From Arthrobacter dokdonellae (GTDB taxonomy: Bacteria; Actinomycetota; Actinomycetes; Actinomycetales; Micrococcaceae): a stretch of 64,000 nucleotides of DNA. Made by a program: the position numbers and the translations under genes. Shown one piece after another: positions 19,684 to 29,600 of this stretch (position 1 is the stretch's first letter; every line of letters begins with the position of its first letter). Below the pieces are notes generated by a model. It did no database searches, was not told the DNA's origin, and worked only from the letters and a program-made list of their open reading frames with translations. The stretch covers positions 1,178,001 through 1,242,000 of the forward strand of contig NZ_CP029642.1 of the NCBI RefSeq assembly GCF_003268655.1, given 5' to 3'.

Positions 19684-19779
19684 GGGGGACACCTCTTGAA
19701 ATAGTTGTGCCGCAGGTCACGGCCTAGTGACATGACTCAATCAGTGGTTAAAGGTAGGAATCAAGGAGTAATTCGGAGA

Positions 19780-19901
19780 CGATATTGTTATCGATCACAG
19801 AATGTTCCGATGTCGACTCACAGTCCATGCCCGTGCTGGTGCGGATTTGTCGTATTGCTCGTGTTGGCTAAGGCCGGTGTTCGCATCGATGCGATATTGT
19901 T
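19780..19901. promoter_or_regulatory. Candidate operator region between importer operon and regulator
   Basis: The 288-base divergent gap contains a repeated CGATATTGTT (19780-19789 and 19892-19901). The first is part of the inverted repeat CGATATTGTTATCG (19780-19793). The second follows directly on a perfect 12-base palindrome CGCATCGATGCG (19882-19893). The gap is distinctly AT-richer than its surroundings. These are reasonable binding sites for the regulator encoded at 19972, but no consensus is known to me. Confidence 0.45.
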
Positions 19902-19971
19902 CCCCAATTCATCCTTTATTCATCTTGTAATGATTTGGCAGACTGGCCGGGATGCACCGTGAAAGGAAGCA

Positions 19972-21111
19972 GTGAGTGTGAATCCAGCCCCGAGAAGAAT
20001 CCGTGACGCAGACGCACGGGACCTGAAATTCCGGTCCCTCGCCGCGGACATCCGCCGCGGCATCATGGCGGGCACCTGGGCCGCCGGGGCCAAACTTCCC
20101 ACGGAGGCCCAGCTGGCCGCTGAAACCGGGCTGTCCCTGACAACCGTCCGCCGGGCATTTGACGACCTGGTCCAGGAAGGGCTCGTGGTGCGTCGACAGG
20201 GCGCGGGCAGCTTCGTGGCACAGCGCCAGCCCGTCCGGCGGCGCTCACGCCTGACGGTGGGCGTGCTGTTGCCGGATACACAGCTCTACTACCCGCGGGT
20301 GTTGCAAGGGATCGAGGAAACCCTCTCTGCCCAGGACGTCAGCTTGCAGCTTGCAACCTACAATTACGTTCCCGAACGGGAAGACTCCAGTATCGAATTC
20401 CTTGTTGATTCCGGGGTGGACGGGTTGATCCTGGTGCCCACCCTGACGGGGATCGACAACCCCCAGCAGCGTGTCACGGATCTGATGTCACTGAAGGTGC
20501 CGGTGGTGCTGCTTGAGCGAAGCCTGACAGACCTGGGCCCCGGCGACCGGACCGAGCACGTTTGTTCGGACCACCAGGGCGGGGCCTACGATGCCGTGCA
20601 GCATCTTCACGGACTTGGCCACCCCCGGGTATCCCTGCTGACACGCTCCGAAACCCCCACCGAGGCGGCCATTGTGGCCGGCTACCAGAGGGCGGCCGCC
20701 GACCTCGGCTTTGAGCCGCAGATACACCGCGTGCCCCGGCAGGACTGGGAGAACGGGGCCCCAGACAGGCTCATGGTCGAGTTGTCCCAGAGCGGGGCCA
20801 GCGCGGCCTTGGTCTTTGGGGACAGGGAAGCGACGTTGCTGGAGGCTGCCGCCCGTCGTGCCGGTGTTCGCATACCGGAGGACCTGGCGTTGGTCTCCTA
20901 CGACGACGAAATGGCAGATCTGGCCGAGGTGCCCCTGACAGCTGTTTCGCCGGCAAAACACAGGATGGGCAAAATGGCCGCCGAGATCCTGCTGCGGCGC
21001 CTTGCCGAGGGCGATGACTGCCCCATCCATCAAGTGCGGCTTCGGCCCCGCCTGGTGATCAGGGAATCTTGCGGTGCCACATGGCAATCCGCACACAACG
21101 AACAGGAATGA
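19972..21111 (+). CDS. Transcriptional regulator, GntR-type HTH with LacI-type sensor domain
   Basis: 379 residues. The N-terminal GntR winged helix covers about 18-82 (KLPTEAQLAAETGLSLTTVR, then LVQEGLVVRRQGAGSFVA). It is fused to a LacI/ribose-binding-like effector domain (RLTVGVLLPDTQLYYPRVLQ onwards, with the typical DGLILVPT and LALVSYDDE). This is the architecture of AraR of Bacillus subtilis. Such proteins usually repress sugar catabolism genes until a sugar ligand binds. GTG 19972 has AAGGA a few bases upstream. Gfo/Idh and DUF2264 genes follow in the same operon and the importer operon diverges from it, so it most likely controls this island. Confidence 0.9.
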   Translation: MSVNPAPRRIRDADARDLKFRSLAADIRRGIMAGTWAAGAKLPTEAQLAAETGLSLTTVRRAFDDLVQEGLVVRRQGAGSFVAQRQPVRRRSRLTVGVLLPDTQLYYPRVLQGIEETLSAQDVSLQLATYNYVPEREDSSIEFLVDSGVDGLILVPTLTGIDNPQQRVTDLMSLKVPVVLLERSLTDLGPGDRTEHVCSDHQGGAYDAVQHLHGLGHPRVSLLTRSETPTEAAIVAGYQRAAADLGFEPQIHRVPRQDWENGAPDRLMVELSQSGASAALVFGDREATLLEAAARRAGVRIPEDLALVSYDDEMADLAEVPLTAVSPAKHRMGKMAAEILLRRLAEGDDCPIHQVRLRPRLVIRESCGATWQSAHNEQE

Positions 21112-21118
21112 GCTGAAC

Positions 21119-22132
21119 ATGCGGTTGGGAATCATCGGGGCCGGGGCCGTGGCTGTGCTGCACGCCGAGGGCGCCGCCATCATTGACGGGATCGAACTGA
21201 GCGCCGTATGCGATCTGAAAGCGGACATCGCCGCCAAAGTCGCCGATCCGTGGGGAGCCGCCGTCTACACGGACTATCGCCAGATGCTCGACGACGACGT
21301 CGTCGACGCCGTCGTGATCAACACCCCGCACAGCCTGCACAAGGAGATGGTGCTGGCTGCAGCCGCACACGGCGTCCACGTGCTGGTGGAAAAGCCAATG
21401 GCCACCACCGTGGCGGACTGTGTCGCCATGGAAGAGGCCTGCGCAGCTGCCCACGTGGTCATGGTGGTGGGGCTGATCCAGCACTTCATGGCCGAAAAGC
21501 TGGCCCTGCGAGCGGTCTTGGCATCCGGCAAGTTGGGGGCAGTGCTCCTGGTCCATGATTACCGCAGCACGGACTACCGGCCGGGTACACGTGCCGGCTG
21601 GTTCTTTGACAAGGCCATCTCCGGGGGCGGGGCGTTCATCAACATCGGGGCACACTGCCTGGACCGCTCCATCTGGATCGGCGGGGCTCAGGCCGTTCGT
21701 GTCACCGCCGCCACGCTGAACCGCTTTGGCGCGAAGGTGGAAACGGACGGCAGCATGGAGGTGCTGCTGGCCAACGGGGTCCAGGTGCGCATTACGATCG
21801 TCTCCGACACACCGCGAAACGTGGACGAGATGCTGGTGGTTTGTGAGAACGGCACGGTGATCGTCGATCCCCGCAGCGGAACCTTCGTTGAGATCGACGG
21901 CAAACACACCCAGGTCCATGCCTCCACCGGCGACGACATCCAAAATGCCTTCACGGCCCAGTTGCAGGACTTCGCTGCGGCCGTTGCCGGAGCCGCGCCA
22001 ACTGTCGACGGCGCACACGCCAAGCATGTGGTGGAAGTGGTCCTGGCGGCTTACGAGTCGGCGGAATCCGGACATCCCGTGCAGCTGGGCGGCTCCCGGG
22101 CCGGCGACGTATCCCTGCAGGGCGCCCTGTGA
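21119..22132 (+). CDS. Gfo/Idh/MocA-family oxidoreductase
   Basis: 337 residues from ATG 21119. The Rossmann NAD(P) motif is at the start (MRLGIIGAGAVAVLHAEG), followed by the EKP motif in HVLVEKPMATTVADC near residue 95, with the catalytic Lys. A C-terminal alpha/beta substrate domain contains GGAFINIGAHCLDRSIWIGG, which supplies the usual His. Members oxidise or reduce sugars, inositols and uronic derivatives, or assist glycosidic cleavage through a 3-keto intermediate. It starts 7 bases after the regulator stop, and its own stop overlaps the DUF2264 start. In this island it probably handles a uronic acid or amino sugar, an inference from context. Confidence 0.9.
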   Translation: MRLGIIGAGAVAVLHAEGAAIIDGIELSAVCDLKADIAAKVADPWGAAVYTDYRQMLDDDVVDAVVINTPHSLHKEMVLAAAAHGVHVLVEKPMATTVADCVAMEEACAAAHVVMVVGLIQHFMAEKLALRAVLASGKLGAVLLVHDYRSTDYRPGTRAGWFFDKAISGGGAFINIGAHCLDRSIWIGGAQAVRVTAATLNRFGAKVETDGSMEVLLANGVQVRITIVSDTPRNVDEMLVVCENGTVIVDPRSGTFVEIDGKHTQVHASTGDDIQNAFTAQLQDFAAAVAGAAPTVDGAHAKHVVEVVLAAYESAESGHPVQLGGSRAGDVSLQGAL

Positions 22133-24069
22133 CCTGGCAGGAAATTTCACCTGACCCGGAAGGATCCCCGTTCACGGGGTGGACCAGGGCCCACTGGGAA
22201 GCGGCCGCGGACGAGCAGATCGCCGCCGCATGGCGGCATTCCTCGCCCGGCGGGGCCAGGGTGGAATTTCCTGCCGCGCATCAGCAGGATGCCGACGAGC
22301 TCCTGGAGGGTTTTGCCCGCACATTCCTGCTGGCCGCCATGCGCCTGGCCGGAGCCGGCGGCGACCCGGAGCGGGTCCCCGCCGGACTGGCGCACTGGTA
22401 CGCGCGGGCGCTCAACGCCGGGACCGAGCCCGATTCCCCCGAACGCTGGCCGAAGCTCACCGACCACAGCCAGACAACGGTGGAGGCCACGGCCGTGGCG
22501 CTCGGGCTGCACCTGACCCGCACCTGGATCTGGGACCGCGTCCCGCAACAGGTACGGGACAATACGGCGGCCTGGCTGGGGGGCTCCTCGCATCACTACG
22601 GGGCGGACAACAACCACGTCCTCTTCGCGGCCACCATCCAGGCTTTTCTGGGGTCCGTTGGCTACCCGCACGACGGCGCCGGCGTTGAGGCGGCACTGGC
22701 GCGGATCGAAGACTGGTATGCCGGCGACGGCTGGTATTCGGACGGGGAGGGCCGCCGGTTTGACCACTACAACGCCTGGACGTTCCACCTCTACCCTTTT
22801 TTCATCCTGGACATGCTGGAGGAACCGGACTCAACCGGGCGGCGGCAGGTCTACCGGGACCGGCTGGGTTTGTTTGTCCGAGGCTACAGCCATCTTTTCG
22901 GAGCTGACGGGGCACCTCTCATCCAGGGCCGCTCGCTCATCTACCGCTGGGGTGTGGCCGCACCGTTCTGGATGGCCCTGCGTGAAGGAGCCACGGCGGT
23001 CTCACCCGGGCAGGCCCGACGGCTGGCCTCCGGCACCCTGAAGTACTTCTTGGCTGGCGGGGCGGCCCCTGAGGGGGTCCTTACGCTGGGCTGGCACGGT
23101 GCCGATGCATCCGTGCTGCAGTCGTACAACGCTCCGGGCTCCCCGCAGTGGGCGGCCAAGGGCTTCCTGGGGCTCCTGCTGCCTGCCGACCACCCCGCCT
23201 GGACGGATCGGGAAGAGCCGCTTCCGGTGGAAATTTCCGACTTCACCTACCCGTTGCCCGGCCCGGCCTGGCTGGCTGCGGGTACCCTGCGTACCGGCAC
23301 TGTCAGGGTTCTCAACTCCGGCAGCGGCGGACACCCGCAGAAAGACGAACCGCTCTACCGCAGGCTGGCGTTCTCCACAGCCACCGTGCCGTGGCTTGGA
23401 TCCGGATGGCGGGATAACGACGTATTCATCGCCGCCGCCGGCGGCGGCACCAGCCGGCACCGTGGCCCGCGGGGTGGAAGCGTCCGCCCGGCCGGAGGTG
23501 CCAGCACCTTTTCACTGGACGCGGCAGGCCGGGACGTATCCGTCCAGACCGCCTTTGCCGTCATCAACGGGTTTGAGGTACGCGCGGCTCGGCTCACCGG
23601 CGTCGTGGGACTCAGGCCGGCGGTATCAGGCTACGCATGCAGTGCCGCGCAGCCGTTGACAGCATCCGTGACGGGAATCTCGGCGGAGGTTGCCCGACCG
23701 TTGAAAAGCCTTGACCCGGACGGACATCGGGGGTCCGCCATTATTTTGTTGGACAGCGGCGTGCGGCCGGCCGGCGGCCGGGTGGTGCACGGGGGCACCA
23801 CCATCCTGGCGCGGCACAGTGCCCTGCCCGTCCTTGAATGGGACCCGCTGCCCGTGAACGAACTGCGGATACTCTGGCTCTCCGCGCTGGACGAGCCGGG
23901 CGAATCGCTGCGGACGGCCGCCGACGCCCTGGACTGGGACTGGACGCCGGACGGCGTGGAACTGCGCCACGCCGGACGTCCCGTGGTGATGCCGTGGCAG
24001 CGGAAAACGCCGTGGGCCGCGGATGCGATCAACCAAGGCGTCTTCCGCTGGGAAGCTGCCAGGACCTAG
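22129..24069 (+). CDS. DUF2264 protein, candidate glycoside hydrolase
   Basis: 646 residues. The first about 370 match the DUF2264 pattern of an (alpha/alpha)6-barrel-like protein: FLLAAMRLAGAGGD, WPKLTDHSQTTVEATAVALG, GADNNHVLFAATIQAFLG, the aromatic acid-rich GWYSDGEGRRFDHYNAWTFH, and later LTLGWHGADASVLQSYNAPG. The rest is beta-rich. No signal peptide, so it should be cytoplasmic. GTG 22129 overlaps the Gfo/Idh stop as GTGA. DUF2264 proteins often sit with polysaccharide lyases and, from memory and not verifiable here, relate to CAZy GH154 glucuronidases. With no GH88/GH105 gene nearby, it may remove the unsaturated uronic acid left by the lyases. Confidence 0.82.
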   Translation: MTWQEISPDPEGSPFTGWTRAHWEAAADEQIAAAWRHSSPGGARVEFPAAHQQDADELLEGFARTFLLAAMRLAGAGGDPERVPAGLAHWYARALNAGTEPDSPERWPKLTDHSQTTVEATAVALGLHLTRTWIWDRVPQQVRDNTAAWLGGSSHHYGADNNHVLFAATIQAFLGSVGYPHDGAGVEAALARIEDWYAGDGWYSDGEGRRFDHYNAWTFHLYPFFILDMLEEPDSTGRRQVYRDRLGLFVRGYSHLFGADGAPLIQGRSLIYRWGVAAPFWMALREGATAVSPGQARRLASGTLKYFLAGGAAPEGVLTLGWHGADASVLQSYNAPGSPQWAAKGFLGLLLPADHPAWTDREEPLPVEISDFTYPLPGPAWLAAGTLRTGTVRVLNSGSGGHPQKDEPLYRRLAFSTATVPWLGSGWRDNDVFIAAAGGGTSRHRGPRGGSVRPAGGASTFSLDAAGRDVSVQTAFAVINGFEVRAARLTGVVGLRPAVSGYACSAAQPLTASVTGISAEVARPLKSLDPDGHRGSAIILLDSGVRPAGGRVVHGGTTILARHSALPVLEWDPLPVNELRILWLSALDEPGESLRTAADALDWDWTPDGVELRHAGRPVVMPWQRKTPWAADAINQGVFRWEAART

Positions 24070-26438
24070 CGGTGCAGCGTGACCTCCACGGTCCGGCCCA
24101 ACAAGCCGGCGGTGGGGATGGTGACGGTCACGTTGCCGTCCCGGCCTGCCGACAGCGTGGCACCCGCGGTGGAGCTGATGCGGCGGTAGTGGGCATCCTG
24201 GATGGTGACGGTGACTGAAGTGGCAGTCTGTGTCGGGTCGGAAACCGCCAGCACCCCCTGTCCCGGGTTGCCGTTGAACAGCACGCAGGCGGGCCCGTCC
24301 GCCGTCAGGTTTCCTACCTTGCCGGGGGCCCAGAACAGTGCTGCGGTGGTCTTGTTGTCCAGTTCCAGGCCCTGGCCCACCTTGTCATTGCGGAGAACGC
24401 TTGGGGCCTTGCGAGCGGCCTTGGCAGTGTCCTTGGCGGAGGCGCCGGGCAGCAGCGCGTAGGCGTAGGTGGCGCCAGTCGGCGCGGTGCCGTGCTCAAA
24501 GACCATGGTGGCGTACTGACGGCTCACGGCGTCCGGCGTTCCGCCGGTGTTGATGTTCCGCCAGGAGCCCGTGCGCTGTTCGCGCAAGACCGTCAAGTCG
24601 CCCTGGTCCAGCACCAGGTACCCGCCCGTTCCGTCGACGTGCGCCCACGAGGGGCGGGGGTAATGTGCTGGTGCCCCGGGAGCCGCGGTGTGCACCTGGC
24701 CGTCCACCGTGATCGCCTGGCCGCCGTCGGCACCCAGGTTGCGGTGCTCCATGACGCTTTCGACGGCGGCGCCGCTGGCGGTGTGGATGTCTGCGCCCAG
24801 CGCCACCACCATGTCTTTGGTGTAGAACCAGGCCTTGCGGGCCTGCAGGCCCGTGCTGCCAGGGCCAATCAAATGCATGCCCACCGCGCCCATGCCGTCC
24901 AAGGTAACGCCGCCTGTCCATTCGTTCTGTGGAGTTGCGGCGCCCCACTCGCCCTCCACCTTCGGCGGCAGGGCCGTGGTGTCCACGGTGATGCCCGGCA
25001 GCCGGCTGAGATTTGCGGTGGGCCAGAAATCGTCGTCGAACTGTCCCTGGTTGCCGGCGTAGAGATACGTCATGCCGCAACCGGTCTGGACGCCCAGGTT
25101 GTTTTCGCCGTTTCCGCATTCATACCACGTGGTCCGCCGGCTGGAGAGGCCCAGGGCTGCGGCCCAGCCCGTACCGCGGTAGACGGAACGGTCCATGCCG
25201 GGGAAGAAGCTGTGCCCGATCGGTTCGGGCACGGCGGCAACCGTGGAGGAGGTGAGCTCCCTGAACAAGGCCGTGCGCGCAATGGTCGCGCCGGTGAGGG
25301 GATTGCTGTAAGCGTTGCGTGCCACCCAGCCTTGGCACAACGCCCGCCAACGCGTGGCCGTGACTGGGTCCACCGCACGGGCCAGCCACAAGATGGCCTC
25401 GATCGTCGCTGTGCCGTCGTTGAAGCCGCGTTCCTGGGTCCGGGAAATGGCCCGGCCCCGGACCGAGTCCATCATCAGCCCGTCGTGCATGAACGGGGCA
25501 AAGGAGTCCTCCACGGTGTTGTACAGGGCTTTCTTGCGCGGATCGCTGATGGCGTAGTTGGAGCCGCCCAGCAGCGAGAACAGCTTGCCCAGCCCGCCCA
25601 GGAGCACCACGCCGTACGTTCCGGTGTAGGGGGTGGTGGAGTGCTGGACGAAGGAGCCGTCGGCGTAAAAGCCGTTTCCGGAGGTGACATACTGCCACAC
25701 GGGGCTCAGCGCTGCAATGGCGGCGGACAGGCGGGCCGTGTCGGCGCCGACGATGGAGCGCACAATGATGGCCTGGCAGATGTCCACCCTGTTCGCGCCG
25801 TCGGAGAGGATCTGGCCGCGGGATGCGGGGTACTGTCGGGTGGGATCCGGAATGAAGTGGTCGATGGCGGCACAGTACTTGGCCAGCAGGTCCGCGCCGA
25901 CATTGTCGCCAAGGATGGCGAGGGTGTCTGCCAGGGCCTTGGGGGTGCCGATCTCCCAGGACCACCAGTTGCCGTACTCGGCCTGGGTGTCGTTGTAGAT
26001 GTACGTGTTGCCGTCCTCCAGGGCGCCGATGATCTGGCCGAGGAGCACGGCGTTGCCGAGGTATTTGGATCCAGGCGTGGCCCAGGCCGTTGCCATTTGG
26101 GCCAGCCGCTGGTAGGTGGTGACGATTTTCGCATCCGTGGCGAAAGGTGCGTCCGTAAAGACACCCAGCGTTCCGGGGCGGGGGGACAGGAGTGCGACGG
26201 ATTTCGCCACGGCGCGGTCCTGGGTCGCGATGGCGGCCGTGAACACGGGATCGGTCGGGTCGATCAGGAGCCGTCCGGTGACCTGGTCGACCCAGCGATC
26301 CCGGAGGGCTGCGAGGTCCGCGGGTGTCGCCGCTTCCGCGGCCTGGGCCAGGGGGCCGAATCCGGACGTGAGGACGCCGGCCAGGGACAGCAGTGCCGCC
26401 CCTTGGAGAATGTGCCGTCGGGAGAGGTCATGCGCCAT
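24066..26438 (-). CDS. PL8 polysaccharide lyase, hyaluronate/chondroitin-AC type, Tat-exported
   Basis: 790-residue secreted lyase. The N-terminus SRRHILQGAALLSLAGVL is a twin-arginine signal ending near AQAAEA. The alpha-toroid domain carries the PL8 catalytic set: the aromatic patch NWWSWEIGTP (157-166), Asn216 in GANRVD, His266 in GSFVQH and Tyr275 in YTGTYG, then RGRAISR. The Trp-to-Asn, Asn-to-His and His-to-Tyr spacings equal those I recall for pneumococcal hyaluronate lyase. Beta-sandwich domains follow. It eliminates across uronic-acid linkages of hyaluronan or chondroitin, leaving an unsaturated uronyl end. Its stop overlaps the convergent DUF2264 stop at CTAG 24066-24069. Confidence 0.93.
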   Translation of the reverse strand: MAHDLSRRHILQGAALLSLAGVLTSGFGPLAQAAEAATPADLAALRDRWVDQVTGRLLIDPTDPVFTAAIATQDRAVAKSVALLSPRPGTLGVFTDAPFATDAKIVTTYQRLAQMATAWATPGSKYLGNAVLLGQIIGALEDGNTYIYNDTQAEYGNWWSWEIGTPKALADTLAILGDNVGADLLAKYCAAIDHFIPDPTRQYPASRGQILSDGANRVDICQAIIVRSIVGADTARLSAAIAALSPVWQYVTSGNGFYADGSFVQHSTTPYTGTYGVVLLGGLGKLFSLLGGSNYAISDPRKKALYNTVEDSFAPFMHDGLMMDSVRGRAISRTQERGFNDGTATIEAILWLARAVDPVTATRWRALCQGWVARNAYSNPLTGATIARTALFRELTSSTVAAVPEPIGHSFFPGMDRSVYRGTGWAAALGLSSRRTTWYECGNGENNLGVQTGCGMTYLYAGNQGQFDDDFWPTANLSRLPGITVDTTALPPKVEGEWGAATPQNEWTGGVTLDGMGAVGMHLIGPGSTGLQARKAWFYTKDMVVALGADIHTASGAAVESVMEHRNLGADGGQAITVDGQVHTAAPGAPAHYPRPSWAHVDGTGGYLVLDQGDLTVLREQRTGSWRNINTGGTPDAVSRQYATMVFEHGTAPTGATYAYALLPGASAKDTAKAARKAPSVLRNDKVGQGLELDNKTTAALFWAPGKVGNLTADGPACVLFNGNPGQGVLAVSDPTQTATSVTVTIQDAHYRRISSTAGATLSAGRDGNVTVTIPTAGLLGRTVEVTLHR

Positions 26439-26630
26439 TGCAGGATTCCTTTGCTGTTGACTGAGCCCGTAAAAACGTGGCCCGGACCGTCATGGTCCAC
26501 AACAGTCAAGGCCGCCCGCAAGACAGGAATAAAGGACTAATTGCTTCCGTGTCGGCACGACGGGGCCACGGACGGGAAGCGGGACATGAGTGCGAGAAAC
26601 CTAAATTATGGCGGAAATCTGAATTGGTGC

Positions 26631-26660
26631 TTGATTCATACTCTGCCGCCCCTGTGTAGT
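26631..26660 (+). promoter_or_regulatory. Promoter of first chondroitinase-ABC-like gene (shared module)
   Basis: TTGATT (26631-26636) and TGTAGT (26655-26660) are 18 bases apart. The surrounding segment from GAATTGGT to the start codon is nearly the same as the one in front of the second paralog (30122-30197), including TTTGGATCACATTT and AACAGGAAGAAGAT. Conservation of this block between paralogs that differ elsewhere supports a functional promoter and leader. Confidence 0.6.
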
Positions 26661-26695
26661 TTGGATCACATTTCTAAAACAGGAAGAAGATGCAC

Positions 26696-29600
26696 ATGCC
26701 TCGTCCATCCATGGAGATCAGTCGTCGCGGCCTGCTGTCCGTAGCCGCCGTTGGTGCGGCCACGGTCGCCGTCGTCCAGGTCTCGCCCGCGTTCGCCGAC
26801 ACTCCCACACCGGTGGCAACCCCAACGAGCACGCCGCCGGCCACGCTGGCCGAGTTGGAAGCGAACGCGCTGGCGCTGACGCCGCCGGCGTTCTTGCTGG
26901 AGACGGCAGTGCCGAAGCAGTTCTCCACCTCCGACGGATCGCCCTTGAGCATTGTCTCCGACGTGAACCACTTTGGTGATTCCAGCCTGCGCTGGGACTA
27001 TAAGTCCCGTTCCACGCTTAGCATCAAGGCGCCCCTGGGGATCGTGCCTCCCTCGGACTCGGAGGGCGGCAACGGGGCGGACATCGGTTACGACGTGAAC
27101 ACGCTGGCGTTTTGGATCTACCAGTCAAAGCCGTCCTCGGGCACACTGCAGATCGAAGCCGGGCGGGGCTCACGCAAGGACGCATGGTGTGAGATGAACC
27201 TGAACTTCACCGGGTGGCGGACAGCCTGGATCCGCTACCAGGACATGAACGGCACGGCCCGTTCCGACATGGACCAGCTGCGGTTCACCGCTCCCGCCGG
27301 TGCCGGTACCCTCTACTTGGACCAGATCCTGGTCAACCGGCCGGTGCGCTCGAACAACCCGACCCGGGACCGCCAGGTCCCGTTCGTCAACCCCGGGGTC
27401 TCCTCGGATGCCAACGAGCACTGGCTTGACCTGCTGTGGTTCTCCGAGCAGGAAGCCAAACCGTTGGCGATGCCGGCACCCACCGCGGCGCAGTTGGCCG
27501 ACCTCGCCGCGATCAAGACTGCCTATACCGCGGCGGTCCGCCAGAAAGTGACAGTCACCGCGGCGTCCATGGCAGCCCTGGTGGCCGCGACCGACAAGTT
27601 GGGCGTCCCGGCGGCCGGGGTCCTCGGCGGCGGCAGGCCGATCGTGGGCTACCAGAACTCGATCTATCCGCCGGCCATCGCGGCGGACATGGGCCGCCTT
27701 GCCCCCTTTATCGGGCTGCAGGCCTTCACCACCCAGATGCTCGCCGTGGCCAAGGCCTATGATTCAACTTCGGATCCGGTCTTGAAGGGCCAGGCGGCGG
27801 ACCTCTTCATGCGCATGCTGGACTACTACACCGACCAGGGCTGGACCGACGGCAGTGTCCAGGGGACCATTCACCACCTGGGCTACCAGAACCGAAACTT
27901 CTACAGCTCGGTGTGGCTGATGCAGGGCCTGCTGGCCGATCGCGGCCGGTTAGACGACGTGCGGGCGACCCTGAACTGGCAGGTGGGCCTGGGCCGGCTG
28001 CGGCAGGGAACGGACGATGTTGTCCGCTTCTACAACGGCATCATGGACATCATCAACACCACGCTGATGGGCCTGCTGGGCGCCGCGCTGCTCGTGGAGG
28101 GTGAGGCGGCTCAGGTGGCGCACCTGCGCCTGCTCAAGACCTGGATCGACAACGCCAGCACCCCTTCGCCCGGGACCGAGGGCGGCTTCAAGCCCGACTT
28201 CGCCACGTTCCACCACATGGGCCACTACCCGGCCTACTCCCGGGACGGCATGAACGGCGGCTCGCCGGTCATGGCCATTCTCGCCGGCACCGGCTTCGCC
28301 ATGTCCCAGGCGGCACACGAACAATGGGTGCAGTCCCTGCTGTCAATGCGCTTCTACTCCACTACCACCGATTGGCCGATCGCGCTGTCCAACAGGCACC
28401 CAGTCGGTAACGACGGAATGAGCATCAACGCGTACCAGTCCATGACCCAGGCGGGTAGCCCAGACGGCAAGTACGCGCTTGACCCTGTGATGGGAGCGGC
28501 CTGGCTGCGGCTTCTGCCGGCCAAGCTCTACTCTCCGCAGATCGCACTGAAGAACGCGCTGGCAGCCGCTGGAGTGGTGGCGGAGCCGGACCCCACCGGT
28601 TGTCAGGTGATGAACCACGCGGCGCTGGTCACCCAGCGGCGGGAGAACTGGCTGGTCTCGGTGCGCGGGCACAACCGCTACCTGTGGAGCACCGAAATGT
28701 ATGCGGGAGCCAACGAATACGGCCGGTACATGACGTACGGGCACGTGCAGGTCATGAGTGGGAAAGACCCTGTCACCAACCAGGTCACCAACGCTGCATC
28801 GGGATTTGTCCAGCCGGGCTGGGACTGGAACAGGTTGCCGGGCACTACGGCGATCCAGTTGCCGTTCAACCTGCTGCTGAGCAAGCTCAATCCCTTGGGT
28901 GAGGAGGTGTTGCTGTCGGATCAGCGGATCGGCGGCGGCGGGACGATCGGCGGGCAAAACGGGGCGTTCATGATGAGCCTGCATGAGAACGCCGAATACG
29001 ACGGATCGTTCCATGCGCGCAAGTCCGTGTTCATGTTCGATGACCGGGTGGTGCTGCTGGGTAGCGGGATTGTCAACAACGACCGCGCGCACAGCACCCA
29101 GACCACGTTGTTCCAGTGCCACCTGGCCGACACGTCGGTGCCGACGCAGGACTCGCGGGTTGGCGCGATCGCCACGGTGCCGTACAGCAGTGTGGGGAAG
29201 ACGTCCGCTCCGGTGTGGTTGGTGGACCCGCAGAACGTGGGCTACTACGTCCCCGGCGGCCAGCAGCTGGAGGTGAGCCGGGCGGTGCAGACGGCCCCGG
29301 ACCAGGGCGCCACCACCACGGGCACGCTGCCGTACGCGATCGCTGTCCTGGATCACGGGACCAAGCCGCGCAACGCGAGCTACGAGTACGCGTTGGTGGT
29401 GGGTGCCACGGCTGATTCCATGACGGCCTTCACCACGGCCATGGGCAACAAGTCCACGGCCCCGTACACGGTGCTCCAGCACGACGACGACGCCCACGTG
29501 GTGGCGGACCTGGCCACCGGGATCACCGCCCACGCGGTGTTCGAGGCCTCCAAGCGGATCAAGGGCGGGGTGGTCACGGCCGTGGACACCCCCTCGGTGG

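Noticed and set aside
24492..26540. A 682-codon open frame opposite the PL8 lyase
   Set aside because: Shadow frame; the lyase strand carries a full set of catalytic motifs and a Tat signal.
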